Part shown: piece after piece, positions 8,598-16,745 of the stretch | Layout of the letters: the number at the start of each line of letters is the position of its first letter | Position numbering within the stretch: position 1 is the stretch's first letter | NCBI GenBank assembly: GCA_002433485.1 | Contig: DJIF01000028.1 | Coordinates: 5,919 to 47,364 of the forward strand | Source of the DNA: Deltaproteobacteria bacterium UBA6601 | GTDB taxonomy: Bacteria > Myxococcota_A > UBA796 > UBA9615 | Direction of reading: 5' to 3' | DNA: 41,446 nt | Translations under genes and position numbers: made by a program | Notes under the pieces: generated by a model | What the model saw: only the letters and a program-made list of their open reading frames with translations | The model's database searches: none | Told to the model about the DNA's origin: nothing

Positions 8598-10253
8598 TCA
8601 GGACGAACTGTTGGAGCGCATAGGTTCGGCTATGGGCACGTAGACTTCACCTCCACCGTCACGAAATTCGCGGGCCTTCTGTGCCATGCCCTCTTCTGCT
8701 TCAAGAGTAGCCTGGTCGTGAGCTTGCTGGGCTTTGCCGAGGGGAATGAGTTTCTCGCTGGCGGCGAGCTTATTGACATCCTGACTGATTCGATAGGCAC
8801 AGAAGGCCGGCCCGCACATGGAGCAGAAGTGTGCGGTCTTAGCGCCTTCTGCCGGTAGTGTCTGGTCGTGGTAATCCTCGGCCCGCTCCGGGTCGAGGCC
8901 AAGGGCAAACTGGTCCCGCCAGCGGAATTCGAAGCGGGCCTTGCTCAGCAGATCATCGCGTTCCTGGGCACCTGGGTGTTGCTTGGCAAGATCAGCGGCG
9001 TGGGCAGCGATCTTGTAGGCAATCATGCCTTCTTTGACATCATCGCGATCGGGCAGACCCAGATGCTCTTTAGGAGTGACATAGCAGAGCATCGCTGTGC
9101 CGTGCTGAGCAATCATGGCTGCGCCGATGGCAGAGGCGATGTGGTCGTAGCCGGGGGCAATGTCAGTCACCAGGGGGCCCAGAGTATAGAAGGGTGCTTC
9201 TTTGCAGACCTCCAGCTGGCGCTCTACGTTTTCGGGGATCTTGTGCAGCGGCACGTGACCCGGTCCTTCAATCATTACCTGGATGTCGTGCTTCCAGGCT
9301 CGCTCGGTGAGCTCACCCAGTACTTCTAACTCGAAGAATTGCGCGGCGTCGTTTGCGTCGGCCACTGAGCCCGGGCGGAGGCCGTCGCCAAGGCTGAAGG
9401 CTACGTCGTAGCGCTTCATTACGTCGCAGATGTCTTCGAAGTGGGTGTAGAGGAAGTTCTCTTTGTGATGTGACAAGCACCACTTCGCCATGATTGAGCC
9501 ACCGCGCGAGACAATCCCCGTTACTCGGTCAATGGTCAACGGCACTGAGCGGAGCAGCACGCCGGCATGGACCGTGAAGTAGCTGACTCCCTGTTTAGCC
9601 TGCTCTTCAATGGTCTCCATGTAGACGTCGATGTTGAGGTCTTCGACCACGCCACGGACCTTCTCGAGTGCCTGATAGAGGGGCACAGTGCCGATGGGTA
9701 CCGGACTGTTGCGCAGGATCCACTCGCGGGTCTCATGGATCTGGTCGCCGGTGCTCAGGTCCATCACCGTGTCGGCGCCCCAGCGAACCGCCCACTGGAG
9801 CTTCTCGACCTCGGCGTCGATGCTTGAGAGAACTTTGGAGTTGCCGATGTTGGCGTTCACCTTCACCAGGAAGTTGCGCCCGATGATCATCGGCTCCAAC
9901 TCTGGGTGCTCAATATTGGCCGGGATGATGGCTCGTCCCCGAGCGATCTCATCACGGACAAATTCTGGACTCATTCCCTCGCGGATCGCGACGAAGCGCA
10001 TCTCTTCGGTGATCTCTCCGTTGCGTGCGCAGTGCATCTGGGAGAAGTTGTGGTCACCGCGCGCTCGGCGCCGTTCGATCCATGGAGCTCGCCGGGTCGG
10101 CAGGCCGTCTCTCGGGTCTATTCCCGTGGGACCCTCGGTTCGGTACAGCTGCGTGGTGCTTCCATCACTGAGTGTGACTTGAGTGACAGGAACCTTCAGA
10201 TCGCCAATCTCAAGGTCGTTACGTTGGGCTCGCTGGGGCGCTGGTTTTCTCAT
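8598..10253 (-). CDS. thiC: Phosphomethylpyrimidine synthase ThiC
   Basis: A 551-residue ThiC, the radical-SAM enzyme that converts aminoimidazole ribotide into hydroxymethylpyrimidine phosphate for thiamine synthesis in the cytoplasm. The C-terminal iron-sulfur motif C-x2-C-x4-C (CSMCGPAFC, about residues 477-485) is intact. Family blocks such as NANIGNS, WGADTVMDLSTG, SRGGSIMAKWC, SLGDGLRPG, MIEGPGHVPLHKI and DIAPGYDHI are all present. It is somewhat shorter than the roughly 630-residue enterobacterial form. The ATG at 10253 lies 8 bases after the stop of the upstream lipoprotein gene. No thi-box or TPP riboswitch is visible there or in the 150-base leader of that lipoprotein gene, so its usual thiamine control is not evident. 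Confidence 0.97.
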   Translation of the reverse strand: MRKPAPQRAQRNDLEIGDLKVPVTQVTLSDGSTTQLYRTEGPTGIDPRDGLPTRRAPWIERRRARGDHNFSQMHCARNGEITEEMRFVAIREGMSPEFVRDEIARGRAIIPANIEHPELEPMIIGRNFLVKVNANIGNSKVLSSIDAEVEKLQWAVRWGADTVMDLSTGDQIHETREWILRNSPVPIGTVPLYQALEKVRGVVEDLNIDVYMETIEEQAKQGVSYFTVHAGVLLRSVPLTIDRVTGIVSRGGSIMAKWCLSHHKENFLYTHFEDICDVMKRYDVAFSLGDGLRPGSVADANDAAQFFELEVLGELTERAWKHDIQVMIEGPGHVPLHKIPENVERQLEVCKEAPFYTLGPLVTDIAPGYDHIASAIGAAMIAQHGTAMLCYVTPKEHLGLPDRDDVKEGMIAYKIAAHAADLAKQHPGAQERDDLLSKARFEFRWRDQFALGLDPERAEDYHDQTLPAEGAKTAHFCSMCGPAFCAYRISQDVNKLAASEKLIPLGKAQQAHDQATLEAEEGMAQKAREFRDGGGEVYVPIAEPMRSNSSS

Positions 10254-10261
10254 CGGTACTT

Positions 10262-11800
10262 TCAGTAGCTGATGTTCAGGGTGTAGGAATTGCCCACCCC
10301 GTTGGGGTCAGTGGACTGGCTGGCGTAGAAGTAGACCCTGAGCAGGTAGTTGCCGTTTGTGGCCGTGGAGCTCGTGACGCTGCAGTCTTCGCTATCGCCA
10401 GTGCTGGTGCTTGAGACCAGCGATTCGGTCAGGTTGGGCGTCCAATTGGGGTCGTTGGGATCTGCTGTCCATTGTGCGGAGTCAGCATCGTAGAGCTTGC
10501 AGTCGATGTCTCCATCAGCATCGAGGAAGTCCAGGGTGATGGTTGGTGTGCCATTGGAGGAGAAGCTGTACCAGTCCTCATCATCCAGACAGGTGTTCAG
10601 GCCGGTGTAGGGGCTGGCCGAAGAAGCGATGGGCTTGGGGCCCTGGTAGGAATCGTTTTCTTCGTAGGGGTCGCTCGGGCAGATGCACGCTGCATCAGCG
10701 GAGCAGCCGCTATCCAGGCAGTCGATCCTGCCATCGGCGTCGTTGTCGATGCCGTCGCTGCAGTTCTCTACGCACAGGGGGCTACTGTCACAGCCGCTAT
10801 CGGCGCAGTCGGTGCGACCGTCGGCGTCGTTGTCGATGCCATCGCTGCAGTCCTCGACGCACAGGGGGCTGTTGTCACAGTCGCTGTCGGCACAGTCGGT
10901 GCGGAAGTCGGCGTCGTTGTCGACACCATCGCTGCAGTCCTCAAGACAGCTCGGGTCATCTGCACAGTCATCGTCGGCACAGTCGGTGCTTTGGTCGACG
11001 TCGTTGTCGATGCCGTCCCCACAGACCTCAGGCTGCGGAGTACCCGTAGTGATCGTAAGGCTGTAGGGGTTGCCTACTGCTGTGCCCGAGTCGGAGAATA
11101 GCTTTGCGTAAACGTAATAGGTGGTGCTGGTATCGGCCAGCACGGCGACCTCTTCATTGTCGGTGCTGCTACTGCCATAGTCCAGACCGCCATCGTTGCC
11201 GTCCTTGATCTGCACATCAATGTCACCTTCCTCGTCGAGGAAGGTGAAGCTGGCTCGAATAAACTCGCCTGAGTTGACGCCAACTGCGTAGTAATCGAGG
11301 TCTTCGGGGCAGCTGACCATGTCGCTGTAGCTACCGGGGGTGAGGGGGCTAGCTGTAGCGATCTCGTTATTGGGCTCGTAGCCGTCGTCGGTGCAGGGAC
11401 CGGTGGGAATGTCGTCGTCGTCGTCGCCTCCCGAGCTGTCGTCATCATCGCCTACCGAGTCGTCGTCATCGCCCGGATTTAGGTTGATGCAGGTGCCAAA
11501 TTCATCGAGGCCCGAAGGCAGTCCAGTAGCGCAGTCCCACTGGCCGAGGAGGGATGCAATGCAGCCCCAGTCCGAGTCGGCCCCGACCTGGCCTGCGGCG
11601 AGTAAGGAGCAGAACGGTGCGGGGGTCGGAGAGCCGGTCACAGCAGCGCACTCAGCCCAGGCTTCGTCGGCCGTAGCGCAGGAGATACCCTGGTTGGTGT
11701 CATCATCATCGTCGTCGGCTGGAGCCGGGCTGATGCAGGCCACTGCGAAGAGCGAAGTGATACCTGTTAAAAGGCCAAGAAGAAGAGACAAGCGAGCCAT
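10262..11800 (-). CDS. Poly-Asp lipoprotein with two PPC-like domains and Cys-rich acidic repeats
   Basis: A 512-residue lipoprotein from the ATG at 11800, chosen because AGGGAGGA precedes it by seven bases and a clean signal follows (lipobox LFAVAC). An in-frame ATG at 11845 is less likely. Order of parts: Asp run; small Cys-containing region; poly-Asp/Ser linker; a PPC-like beta domain (from YEPNNEIATASPL to YSLTITT); four Cys-bounded repeats of type CSDGIDNDADGRTDC; a second PPC-like domain (YEENDSYQGPKPIA to the end YTLNISY). PPC domains occur at the ends of secreted bacterial hydrolases, but no catalytic domain is visible here. Likely a surface-exposed, calcium-binding structural or adhesive protein. 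Leads the presumed operon with thiC. Confidence 0.8.
   Translation of the reverse strand: MARLSLLLGLLTGITSLFAVACISPAPADDDDDDTNQGISCATADEAWAECAAVTGSPTPAPFCSLLAAGQVGADSDWGCIASLLGQWDCATGLPSGLDEFGTCINLNPGDDDDSVGDDDDSSGGDDDDDIPTGPCTDDGYEPNNEIATASPLTPGSYSDMVSCPEDLDYYAVGVNSGEFIRASFTFLDEEGDIDVQIKDGNDGGLDYGSSSTDNEEVAVLADTSTTYYVYAKLFSDSGTAVGNPYSLTITTGTPQPEVCGDGIDNDVDQSTDCADDDCADDPSCLEDCSDGVDNDADFRTDCADSDCDNSPLCVEDCSDGIDNDADGRTDCADSGCDSSPLCVENCSDGIDNDADGRIDCLDSGCSADAACICPSDPYEENDSYQGPKPIASSASPYTGLNTCLDDEDWYSFSSNGTPTITLDFLDADGDIDCKLYDADSAQWTADPNDPNWTPNLTESLVSSTSTGDSEDCSVTSSTATNGNYLLRVYFYASQSTDPNGVGNSYTLNISY
10685..11023 (-). repeat. Four tandem Cys-bounded DNDADG repeats
   Basis: Inside the lipoprotein gene, four units of about 28 residues begin CGDGIDND, CSDGVDND, CSDGIDND and CSDGIDND. 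Each carries further Cys residues in a pattern like DCADSGCDSSPLC. Units three and four are the most alike. They match the calcium-type D-x-D-x-DG logic of the larger array at 28392-31220, but their spacing and extra cysteines differ. Confidence 0.85.
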
Positions 11801-11950
11801 GATGTAGTCCTCCCTGGTGACGCTTTTTTTAGCTGGACGCATCATCCATTGCCACCGTAACTGAAGAGCGAAAATGTTAGCCCATCAGTGCAGCGTTTGT
11901 TCCCATGTTGGGGCTGAAAAATCAAGGTTCATTCCTTATGATTGTTGACT

Positions 11951-13006
11951 ATGCAGCCCGTTGATCTTCGCTCAGATACTGTCACTCGCCCTGTTCCTGA
12001 GATGCGTGCGGCAATGGCACGTGCAGCTTTGGGAGACGATGTCTTTGGTGACGATCCAACCGTCAACCTGTTGCAGGATCGAGCGGCAGCGTTGCTCGGC
12101 AAGGATGCTGCTCTGCTGGTGCCCTCGGGAACTATGGGCAATCAGGTTGCACTGCGCAGCCACACCGAGCCTGGTGACGAGATCATCGTTGAGTCCAACT
12201 CCCACATCTTTCTTTATGAAGGTGGTGGCTTCGCTGCGCTTTCAGGCTTGAGCGCCCGCTGCGTCGACGGCACCGCTGGGGTGATGAGCCCCGCTGATGT
12301 GCGGGCTGCGGTGCGTCCCCCTGGCGGCTTGTCGCATTATCCGAACAGCGCGCTGCTTTGCGTTGAGAATACCGCCAATCGGGCTGGGGGTACTGTTGTA
12401 CCTTTGGTTCGTTGCAGAGAGCTTGGGCTGCTTGCTCGGGAGGAAGGGCTTGCCTATCACCTCGATGGTGCCCGAATGTTTAATGCGAGCGCTGCTATGG
12501 GGATTGAGCCGGCGGAACTTGCTGCTCCTTTTGATTCCATATCCTTCTGTTTGAGCAAAGGGTTGGGCTGCCCGATTGGCAGCTTGCTGGTGGGCTCGCA
12601 CGAGTTCATCGCCCGGGCCCATCGCTTCCGCAAGATGTTTGGTGGCGGTATGCGTCAGGCAGGGGTCTTGGCCGCTGCTGGCCTCTATGCGCTCGATCAT
12701 CACATCGAGCGCTTGGTAGAGGACCACCGACGCGCCCGGGTTCTTGGTGAGGGGCTTGCCTCTGTTCCCGGTTTTTATGTCGAGCGGGAGCGGCTGGTGA
12801 CCAACATGGTTTATGCCGGGATTGATGAGGAACTGGGCAGTGCTTCTGAGTTGGTTGCTTGGCTCGCTGATGCCGGCGTCCTGACCACTGCAGTGAGTGG
12901 CTCTTCGGTGCGTTTTGTTACCCACCTTGATGTGGATGATGCAGGGGTACAGCAGACCCTGGATGCCTGCAGCGACTTTGTGGGTCGCCATCGTGCCAGC
13001 GCCTGA
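11951..13006 (+). CDS. ltaE: Low-specificity L-threonine aldolase
   Basis: A 351-residue PLP enzyme that cleaves L-threonine or L-allo-threonine to glycine and acetaldehyde, as a cytoplasmic homotetramer in characterised relatives. The ATG at 11951 gives the classic start VDLRSDTVTRP. Family motifs are GDDVFGDDPT (about 28-37), VPSGTMGNQ (57-65), ESNSHIF with His85, HLDGAR with Asp172, and the PLP lysine Lys203 in SKGLGCPIGS. The final codons overlap the next gene by 14 bases, so the two are probably co-translated. The intergenic region shared with the divergent lipoprotein gene is about 150 bases and should contain both promoters. Confidence 0.93.
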   Translation: MQPVDLRSDTVTRPVPEMRAAMARAALGDDVFGDDPTVNLLQDRAAALLGKDAALLVPSGTMGNQVALRSHTEPGDEIIVESNSHIFLYEGGGFAALSGLSARCVDGTAGVMSPADVRAAVRPPGGLSHYPNSALLCVENTANRAGGTVVPLVRCRELGLLAREEGLAYHLDGARMFNASAAMGIEPAELAAPFDSISFCLSKGLGCPIGSLLVGSHEFIARAHRFRKMFGGGMRQAGVLAAAGLYALDHHIERLVEDHRRARVLGEGLASVPGFYVERERLVTNMVYAGIDEELGSASELVAWLADAGVLTTAVSGSSVRFVTHLDVDDAGVQQTLDACSDFVGRHRASA

Positions 13007-14243
13007 ACTACCGCCTCCTCTCTGTCCCCCTCGCTTTGTTGATCGCCGCGGTAAGCAGGCTTCGAGTTTGTTTGCCTTTGTGGAAGGGGCGCGGCTTGAT
13101 CCCGCCGGGCTGCGGGATCTGCTCGCCTGGGGATATCAGCGTGGCTCTCGTAGCTTGTTGACTGGAGTGCGGCGGCAAGCAATCAACTGGAGTATTGAAC
13201 CTCCTTCACCAGACCCTGTTCAACTGAACTTTGATGAGCGAGCAGATCGCCTCTGGCAGCTGTTGCGGTTTGCGGTTTCGGAGGCCTCTTCCGCAGCGCG
13301 TAGGCCTCGCTGCTCTCTTTCAGGAGGCTTGGACTCGCGGGCGGTCGCGGCGGCTGCGGCAAGCCTTGATAGCGTCCGGTTTACGGCGGGTAGTTTTGGT
13401 GATCCGGATTGCCCGGATCTGCCGGTGGCCGCAGAGCTTGCTGCTCGGCTGGGGCTGGCCCACGAAGTGAGCCTAATCTCCCACGATGCCGCGCTGGAGA
13501 ATGAAGAGCGAGTGTGGGAGGCGACCTCCGGCTATGGCGGTCCAGCCAGCGCTCCTGGCGCCGCGACGGACGCGCTCTGGGGGCCCGGCTGTGATGTGCT
13601 GCTCTCGGCCAGTTCGGGCGATGTGATTTGGGGCGATACAACTCTGGCCGGCCCTTCGCCCCGTCGTCGCCTGGTGAGAAGCGGTCTGCTCATGGCGGGC
13701 TGGGAAGCATCCTGTGCATTGGAGCTGGCCTTGATTCCAGAGCCGCCCGCCTGGGCCAGTGATGGAGGGGTGTCCGCCTGGAACAATCTTTGGACCAGGC
13801 AGCGGGGCGCTACATGGGATGGGGTTCGTTCGCGACTGGCCTTTACTTCGGTCGTTCCGGTTCCTTGGAATCCAGCGCTGCTGTCTTTTTGCCTGGCTCT
13901 GGGGGATGACGATCGTCGTGGTCGGTCTTTGCTGTGCCGAATGCTGGAACGAAATGCTCCTGAGGTCAGCGCTGAGGCGGTTCCGCCGGTACAAGGCCCG
14001 GTCCACGATCTGGACCGGGCCTTTCGGAGTAGCCCAGCCTGGGCGGGTGCGCTGGGACAGATGATGAGTGCGACCGAGCGCGGTAGTTGGCGTGTTCTGG
14101 GCATCAGGCCCAGCTTTGTGGCGCGGGCGGTGGCCCACGCGAGGGCTGGTTCTCGGCGGCGGGCTGGTTTCTTGAGTCGTCTGCGCGCAGCCTGGAGGTG
14201 GGGCCGCGTACTGAAAGAACGTGGGGCCTTGGCAAGTCACTGA
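12993..14243 (+). CDS. Asparagine-synthase-like ATP-pyrophosphatase domain protein
   Basis: About 416 residues from a GTG at 12993, inside the end of ltaE. No ATG start is available nearby, so the exact start is uncertain. The protein carries the ATP-binding P-loop SGGLDS (about 110-115) of the asparagine synthase C-terminal domain and a second conserved block LLSASSGDVIWGD (about 204-216). The Cys-initiated glutaminase (Ntn) domain of normal AsnB is missing; the roughly 100 N-terminal residues are different. Family members adenylate a carboxylate and form an amide or lactam, as in beta-lactam and lasso-peptide cyclases. The substrate is unknown. Overlap with threonine aldolase hints at a joint amino-acid-related role, which is inference. 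Confidence 0.75.
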   Translation: MPAPELPPPLCPPRFVDRRGKQASSLFAFVEGARLDPAGLRDLLAWGYQRGSRSLLTGVRRQAINWSIEPPSPDPVQLNFDERADRLWQLLRFAVSEASSAARRPRCSLSGGLDSRAVAAAAASLDSVRFTAGSFGDPDCPDLPVAAELAARLGLAHEVSLISHDAALENEERVWEATSGYGGPASAPGAATDALWGPGCDVLLSASSGDVIWGDTTLAGPSPRRRLVRSGLLMAGWEASCALELALIPEPPAWASDGGVSAWNNLWTRQRGATWDGVRSRLAFTSVVPVPWNPALLSFCLALGDDDRRGRSLLCRMLERNAPEVSAEAVPPVQGPVHDLDRAFRSSPAWAGALGQMMSATERGSWRVLGIRPSFVARAVAHARAGSRRRAGFLSRLRAAWRWGRVLKERGALASH

Positions 14244-14294
14244 AGATAGCTCGGTGCTTGTTTTGGGGGAGGGGCCCAGCGTCAGGGAGCTCTT

Positions 14295-15113
14295 CTAGAG
14301 ACTGGCTCCACAGTGCTTGCAGTTCATGGCGTCGTCGTCATGGCCGCCGCGACCGCAGTCCGGACAGGCCTGAGTATTTAACGATGGGTTTCGAGATAGC
14401 TCAACCGTCACAATCCCGGTGGGAACCGCGATCAGCGCGTAGCCAAAGATCATCACTACAGCTGCGATGAAGCGGCCCAGGTCGGTCTGGGGGACGATGT
14501 CGCCGTAGCCCACCGTGGTCATGGTGACCACCGTCCAATAGCAGGCCTGTGGAATGCTGGTGAAGCCGTTCTGGTCGCCTTCCACGAGGTACATTACGCC
14601 GCCGATTAGTAGCACCATGGTCAGCACTGCAGTGAGGAACACGGTGATCTTGCCCAGGGCCGCGCGGAGGGCCAGGCTGAGCATGCGTGCCTCGCGGATG
14701 AGGTGAAAGATGCGAAAGATGCGAAAGACTCGTAACAGGCGCACCGATCGGATCACGATCAAGGAGTGCGAGCCGCCGACCAGGAGACTCAGGTAGGTAG
14801 GCAGGACGGCCAGCAGATCGATTAGGCCGTAGAAGCTGCGGGCGTAAGCAGTAGGCTTGCGAACCACGATCAGGCGGACAATGTATTCCAGGGTGAAGAG
14901 CAGGGTTAGCGTCCACTCTAAGCCGTACAGCCAGGGTCCCCAGTTGGTCCGAATGGTCTCAATGCTCTCTAGTGAGACCACCAAAACACTTAGCAGGATC
15001 AGGCTCAGCAGGAGGACATCGAAGCGTTTACCGGCTTCGGTATCGGCTTCGAAGATGACGGTATGCCAGCGTTCTCGCCGGCTCATGGTGTCGAAATTGT
15101 TGGAGGTGGTCAT
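14295..15113 (-). CDS. Voltage-gated-type K+ channel with C-terminal zinc ribbon
   Basis: A 272-residue six-helix channel subunit. S1-S3 lie at about 31-50, 62-84 and 95-112. S4 has Arg every third residue (R122, R125, R128, R131, R134 in RSVRLLRVFRIFRIF). The pore helix and selectivity filter TTVGYGD (199-205) come before S6 (about 212-238). It should form a tetrameric, inward-membrane K+-selective channel. The short cytoplasmic tail ends in a CPDC...CKHC zinc ribbon (Cys250, 253, 265, 268), not the usual RCK domain. The ATG overlaps the stop of the SGNH hydrolase gene as ATGA, so expression is likely coupled to that gene. Confidence 0.93.
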   Translation of the reverse strand: MTTSNNFDTMSRRERWHTVIFEADTEAGKRFDVLLLSLILLSVLVVSLESIETIRTNWGPWLYGLEWTLTLLFTLEYIVRLIVVRKPTAYARSFYGLIDLLAVLPTYLSLLVGGSHSLIVIRSVRLLRVFRIFRIFHLIREARMLSLALRAALGKITVFLTAVLTMVLLIGGVMYLVEGDQNGFTSIPQACYWTVVTMTTVGYGDIVPQTDLGRFIAAVVMIFGYALIAVPTGIVTVELSRNPSLNTQACPDCGRGGHDDDAMNCKHCGASL

Positions 15114-16324
15114 CGTCGGCGGCGCATGAGCAGCAGCGGGACCAATAGAGTCAGGGCGAAAGATTGGCTCGCTCTGTTGCTTTGCGAGCAGTTGCAGCTT
15201 TGCTCGCGGCGGTTGTTCCTGGTGGTTCGCCGGTCACCATCATCATCATCGTCGTCTTCCGCTGCGCTGTCGTCGTCGTTGTCTTGGGCGCTGTCGTCGT
15301 CCCCGTCAGCATCGTCGTCATCATCGCTGGCGCTGTCGTCATCATCGCCGGCGCTATCGTCGTCGTTGCCTTGGGCGCTGTCGTCATCATCGCCCTCGCT
15401 ATCGTCGTCGTCGCCTACATCGTCGTCATCGTCGCCTACATCGTCGTCATCGTCGCCTACATCGTCGTCGTCACCACTGGCAAGCTGGAGCAGCCGCTCT
15501 GCTGTCTGCTGTAGGGCGAGAAGATCCTGCTGATTAATGGCAGGCGGGCTCCAGGTCAGTCCGACCGGGCTGTTACCCGTGATGAAGGCGTACATGGTGC
15601 AGGCAGTGAGGTAGGTCCCCAGGGCAGAGGGATGACTGCCATCGGGGTTGTAGAGTCGGTAGAAGAGCTGCGATGGCTGGGTAGGATCTGCACCTTGTGC
15701 CACGGCCTCTTCGTAGATGAGGCGCCAGCCGCCGCCAACGGGAATGATCTCAGCGTCGAGCCCAGCGCTTATGATGCCTGCTCGGTAGCCTTCGTAGCCG
15801 TCATCGAGGCGCTCCTGCATGGTTGGGTAGTCGGGCGATAGGGCTGCATTCTGGGGGTCTCCATTGCGTCGGCCCCAGGTCTGAAATAAGCGAGTCTGGG
15901 CGCCCCTTGCATCGATGAGCCCGGCGAGGCCGATGGCGCCAGCGAGACTGTCCTGATAGCTGGCTTCGCTGGCTGGAAGGCTGGGAATCTGGCTCTGGTC
16001 CTGAAGCACTACGAAGTCCCACATGTGAGCCGAATTGTTATTGGTCAGGTAGCCGTTGATGTTGGTTCCGAGCAGGTTGGCTTGCTGGTAGTGCTGCGTC
16101 AGGCTGAGTCCGCCGGGGCTAACGGCTTCGATACTGACATCGCTCCACTGGCTCATTCCTTCGGCGATCAGCTCGCGGTACGTGTCGGCCAGATTGGGGA
16201 AGTTGGCGCCTGTGTAGCTGTTCCCCACAAACAGCACTGCGTGGTCTGCGGCCAGTGAGCTGTCTGGGCTTGTTAAGCCGCACAGCAGCAGGCCCACTGC
16301 CAGGTAGCGACGGATCAAAAGCAT
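15110..16324 (-). CDS. Exported SGNH hydrolase (DUF4886-like) with poly-Asp linker and MYXO-CTERM-like anchor
   Basis: A 404-residue exported protein. The signal peptide ends near SSLAA (about 26). Residues 27-280 match SGNH/GDSL hydrolases: block I is GNSYT with nucleophile Ser36, a block-III-like VVLQDQSQ lies at 105-112, and block V is DGSH with Asp228 and His231. This pattern resembles DUF4886 and carbohydrate acetyl-esterase-like enzymes. Residues about 284-365 are an extended Asp/Ser/Gly linker. The tail has a CNCS motif, a hydrophobic helix and RRRR, the layout of MYXO-CTERM signals processed by myxosortase for surface display. It overlaps the DUF493 gene by 10 bases and the K+ channel gene by 4. 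Confidence 0.83.
   Translation of the reverse strand: MLLIRRYLAVGLLLCGLTSPDSSLAADHAVLFVGNSYTGANFPNLADTYRELIAEGMSQWSDVSIEAVSPGGLSLTQHYQQANLLGTNINGYLTNNNSAHMWDFVVLQDQSQIPSLPASEASYQDSLAGAIGLAGLIDARGAQTRLFQTWGRRNGDPQNAALSPDYPTMQERLDDGYEGYRAGIISAGLDAEIIPVGGGWRLIYEEAVAQGADPTQPSQLFYRLYNPDGSHPSALGTYLTACTMYAFITGNSPVGLTWSPPAINQQDLLALQQTAERLLQLASGDDDDVGDDDDDVGDDDDDVGDDDDSEGDDDDSAQGNDDDSAGDDDDSASDDDDDADGDDDSAQDNDDDSAAEDDDDDDGDRRTTRNNRREQSCNCSQSNRASQSFALTLLVPLLLMRRRR
15412..15474 (-). repeat. 21-bp tandem repeat, three copies, in poly-Asp linker
   Basis: The unit beginning cgcctacat recurs at 15412, 15433 and 15454, a period of exactly 21 bases, encoding VGDDDDD-type heptads on the minus strand. It lies in a longer gtc/atc trinucleotide-rich stretch from about 15238 to 15474. 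Because the period is a multiple of three, copy changes would alter linker length without breaking the frame. Confidence 0.85.
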
Positions 16325-16638
16325 GAGACGACGTTCTCCAATCCACCGAGGGTCTTGTAGAGGTCCAGGACTGTCTCGGCATTCTGTACCTCGATGTCGA
16401 GGGTCATAGAGGTAAATCGCGCTCCAGAACTCTTGCGCAGGCTGACCTCGTGCGGTCCGAGTTGCAGGCCTGTTGCTTCGGCTACGACCGCGCAGATCTG
16501 TGCCTCCATCCCATCTATGCTGTGAAAAATCACCTTGAATGTGTAGCGGCTGGGAAAAGCATGCTGCGATTCGAGTAGGGTCTTCAGCCGTTCCCGCTCC
16601 AGCTCTTCAGAAGGTTGATTCAAGCTCAGATCTCCCAC
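16315..16638 (-). CDS. DUF493 (YbeD-like) family protein
   Basis: A 107-residue protein with the DUF493/YbeD pattern: FPSRYTFKVI (about 28-37) and a C-terminal RKSSGARFTSMTLDIEV block leading to a final helix and strand, an ACT-like ferredoxin fold. YbeD homologues are small cytoplasmic proteins of uncertain regulatory role. The GTG at 16638 is the apparent start. It is the first gene of a three-gene minus-strand set; its end overlaps the SGNH hydrolase start by 10 bases. Why a cytoplasmic YbeD-like protein is linked to a surface hydrolase and a K+ channel is not clear. Confidence 0.85.
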   Translation of the reverse strand: MGDLSLNQPSEELERERLKTLLESQHAFPSRYTFKVIFHSIDGMEAQICAVVAEATGLQLGPHEVSLRKSSGARFTSMTLDIEVQNAETVLDLYKTLGGLENVVSCF

Positions 16639-16705
16639 CAGATCGGGTTAAGGATAGTCCCAGTACCGGCCTTGCGGCACCATGCCCTTATACCGCGGAC
16701 CTTTA

Positions 16706-16736
16706 TTGAGCAAAGGCCTGGTGTCGATGCTATAGC
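16706..16736 (+). promoter_or_regulatory. Candidate promoter of the RND gene
   Basis: TTGAGC (16706-16711) and TATAGC (16731-16736) are separated by 19 bases, slightly long for a sigma-70 promoter. The -10 ends only nine bases before the ATG at 16746, and no Shine-Dalgarno is visible, so the message would be nearly leaderless. Weak evidence from two short matches. Confidence 0.25.
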
Positions 16737-16745
16737 CGAGCGGCC

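Noticed and set aside
10472..11101. Plus-strand Val/Ala-rich frame opposite the lipoprotein at 10262-11800
   Set aside because: It is the antisense shadow of acidic repeats and has no ribosome-binding site or recognisable domain.
11801..11950. Possible TPP riboswitch in the leader of the lipoprotein-thiC operon
   Set aside because: The minus-strand leader lacks the CTGAGA and downstream thi-box segments.
15164..15514. Long plus-strand open frame of Val/Ile-rich protein opposite the poly-Asp linker
   Set aside because: It is the complement of repeated Asp codons (gtc/atc read as Val/Ile). The SGNH hydrolase frame on the minus strand has a signal peptide, a catalytic motif and a C-terminal anchor.
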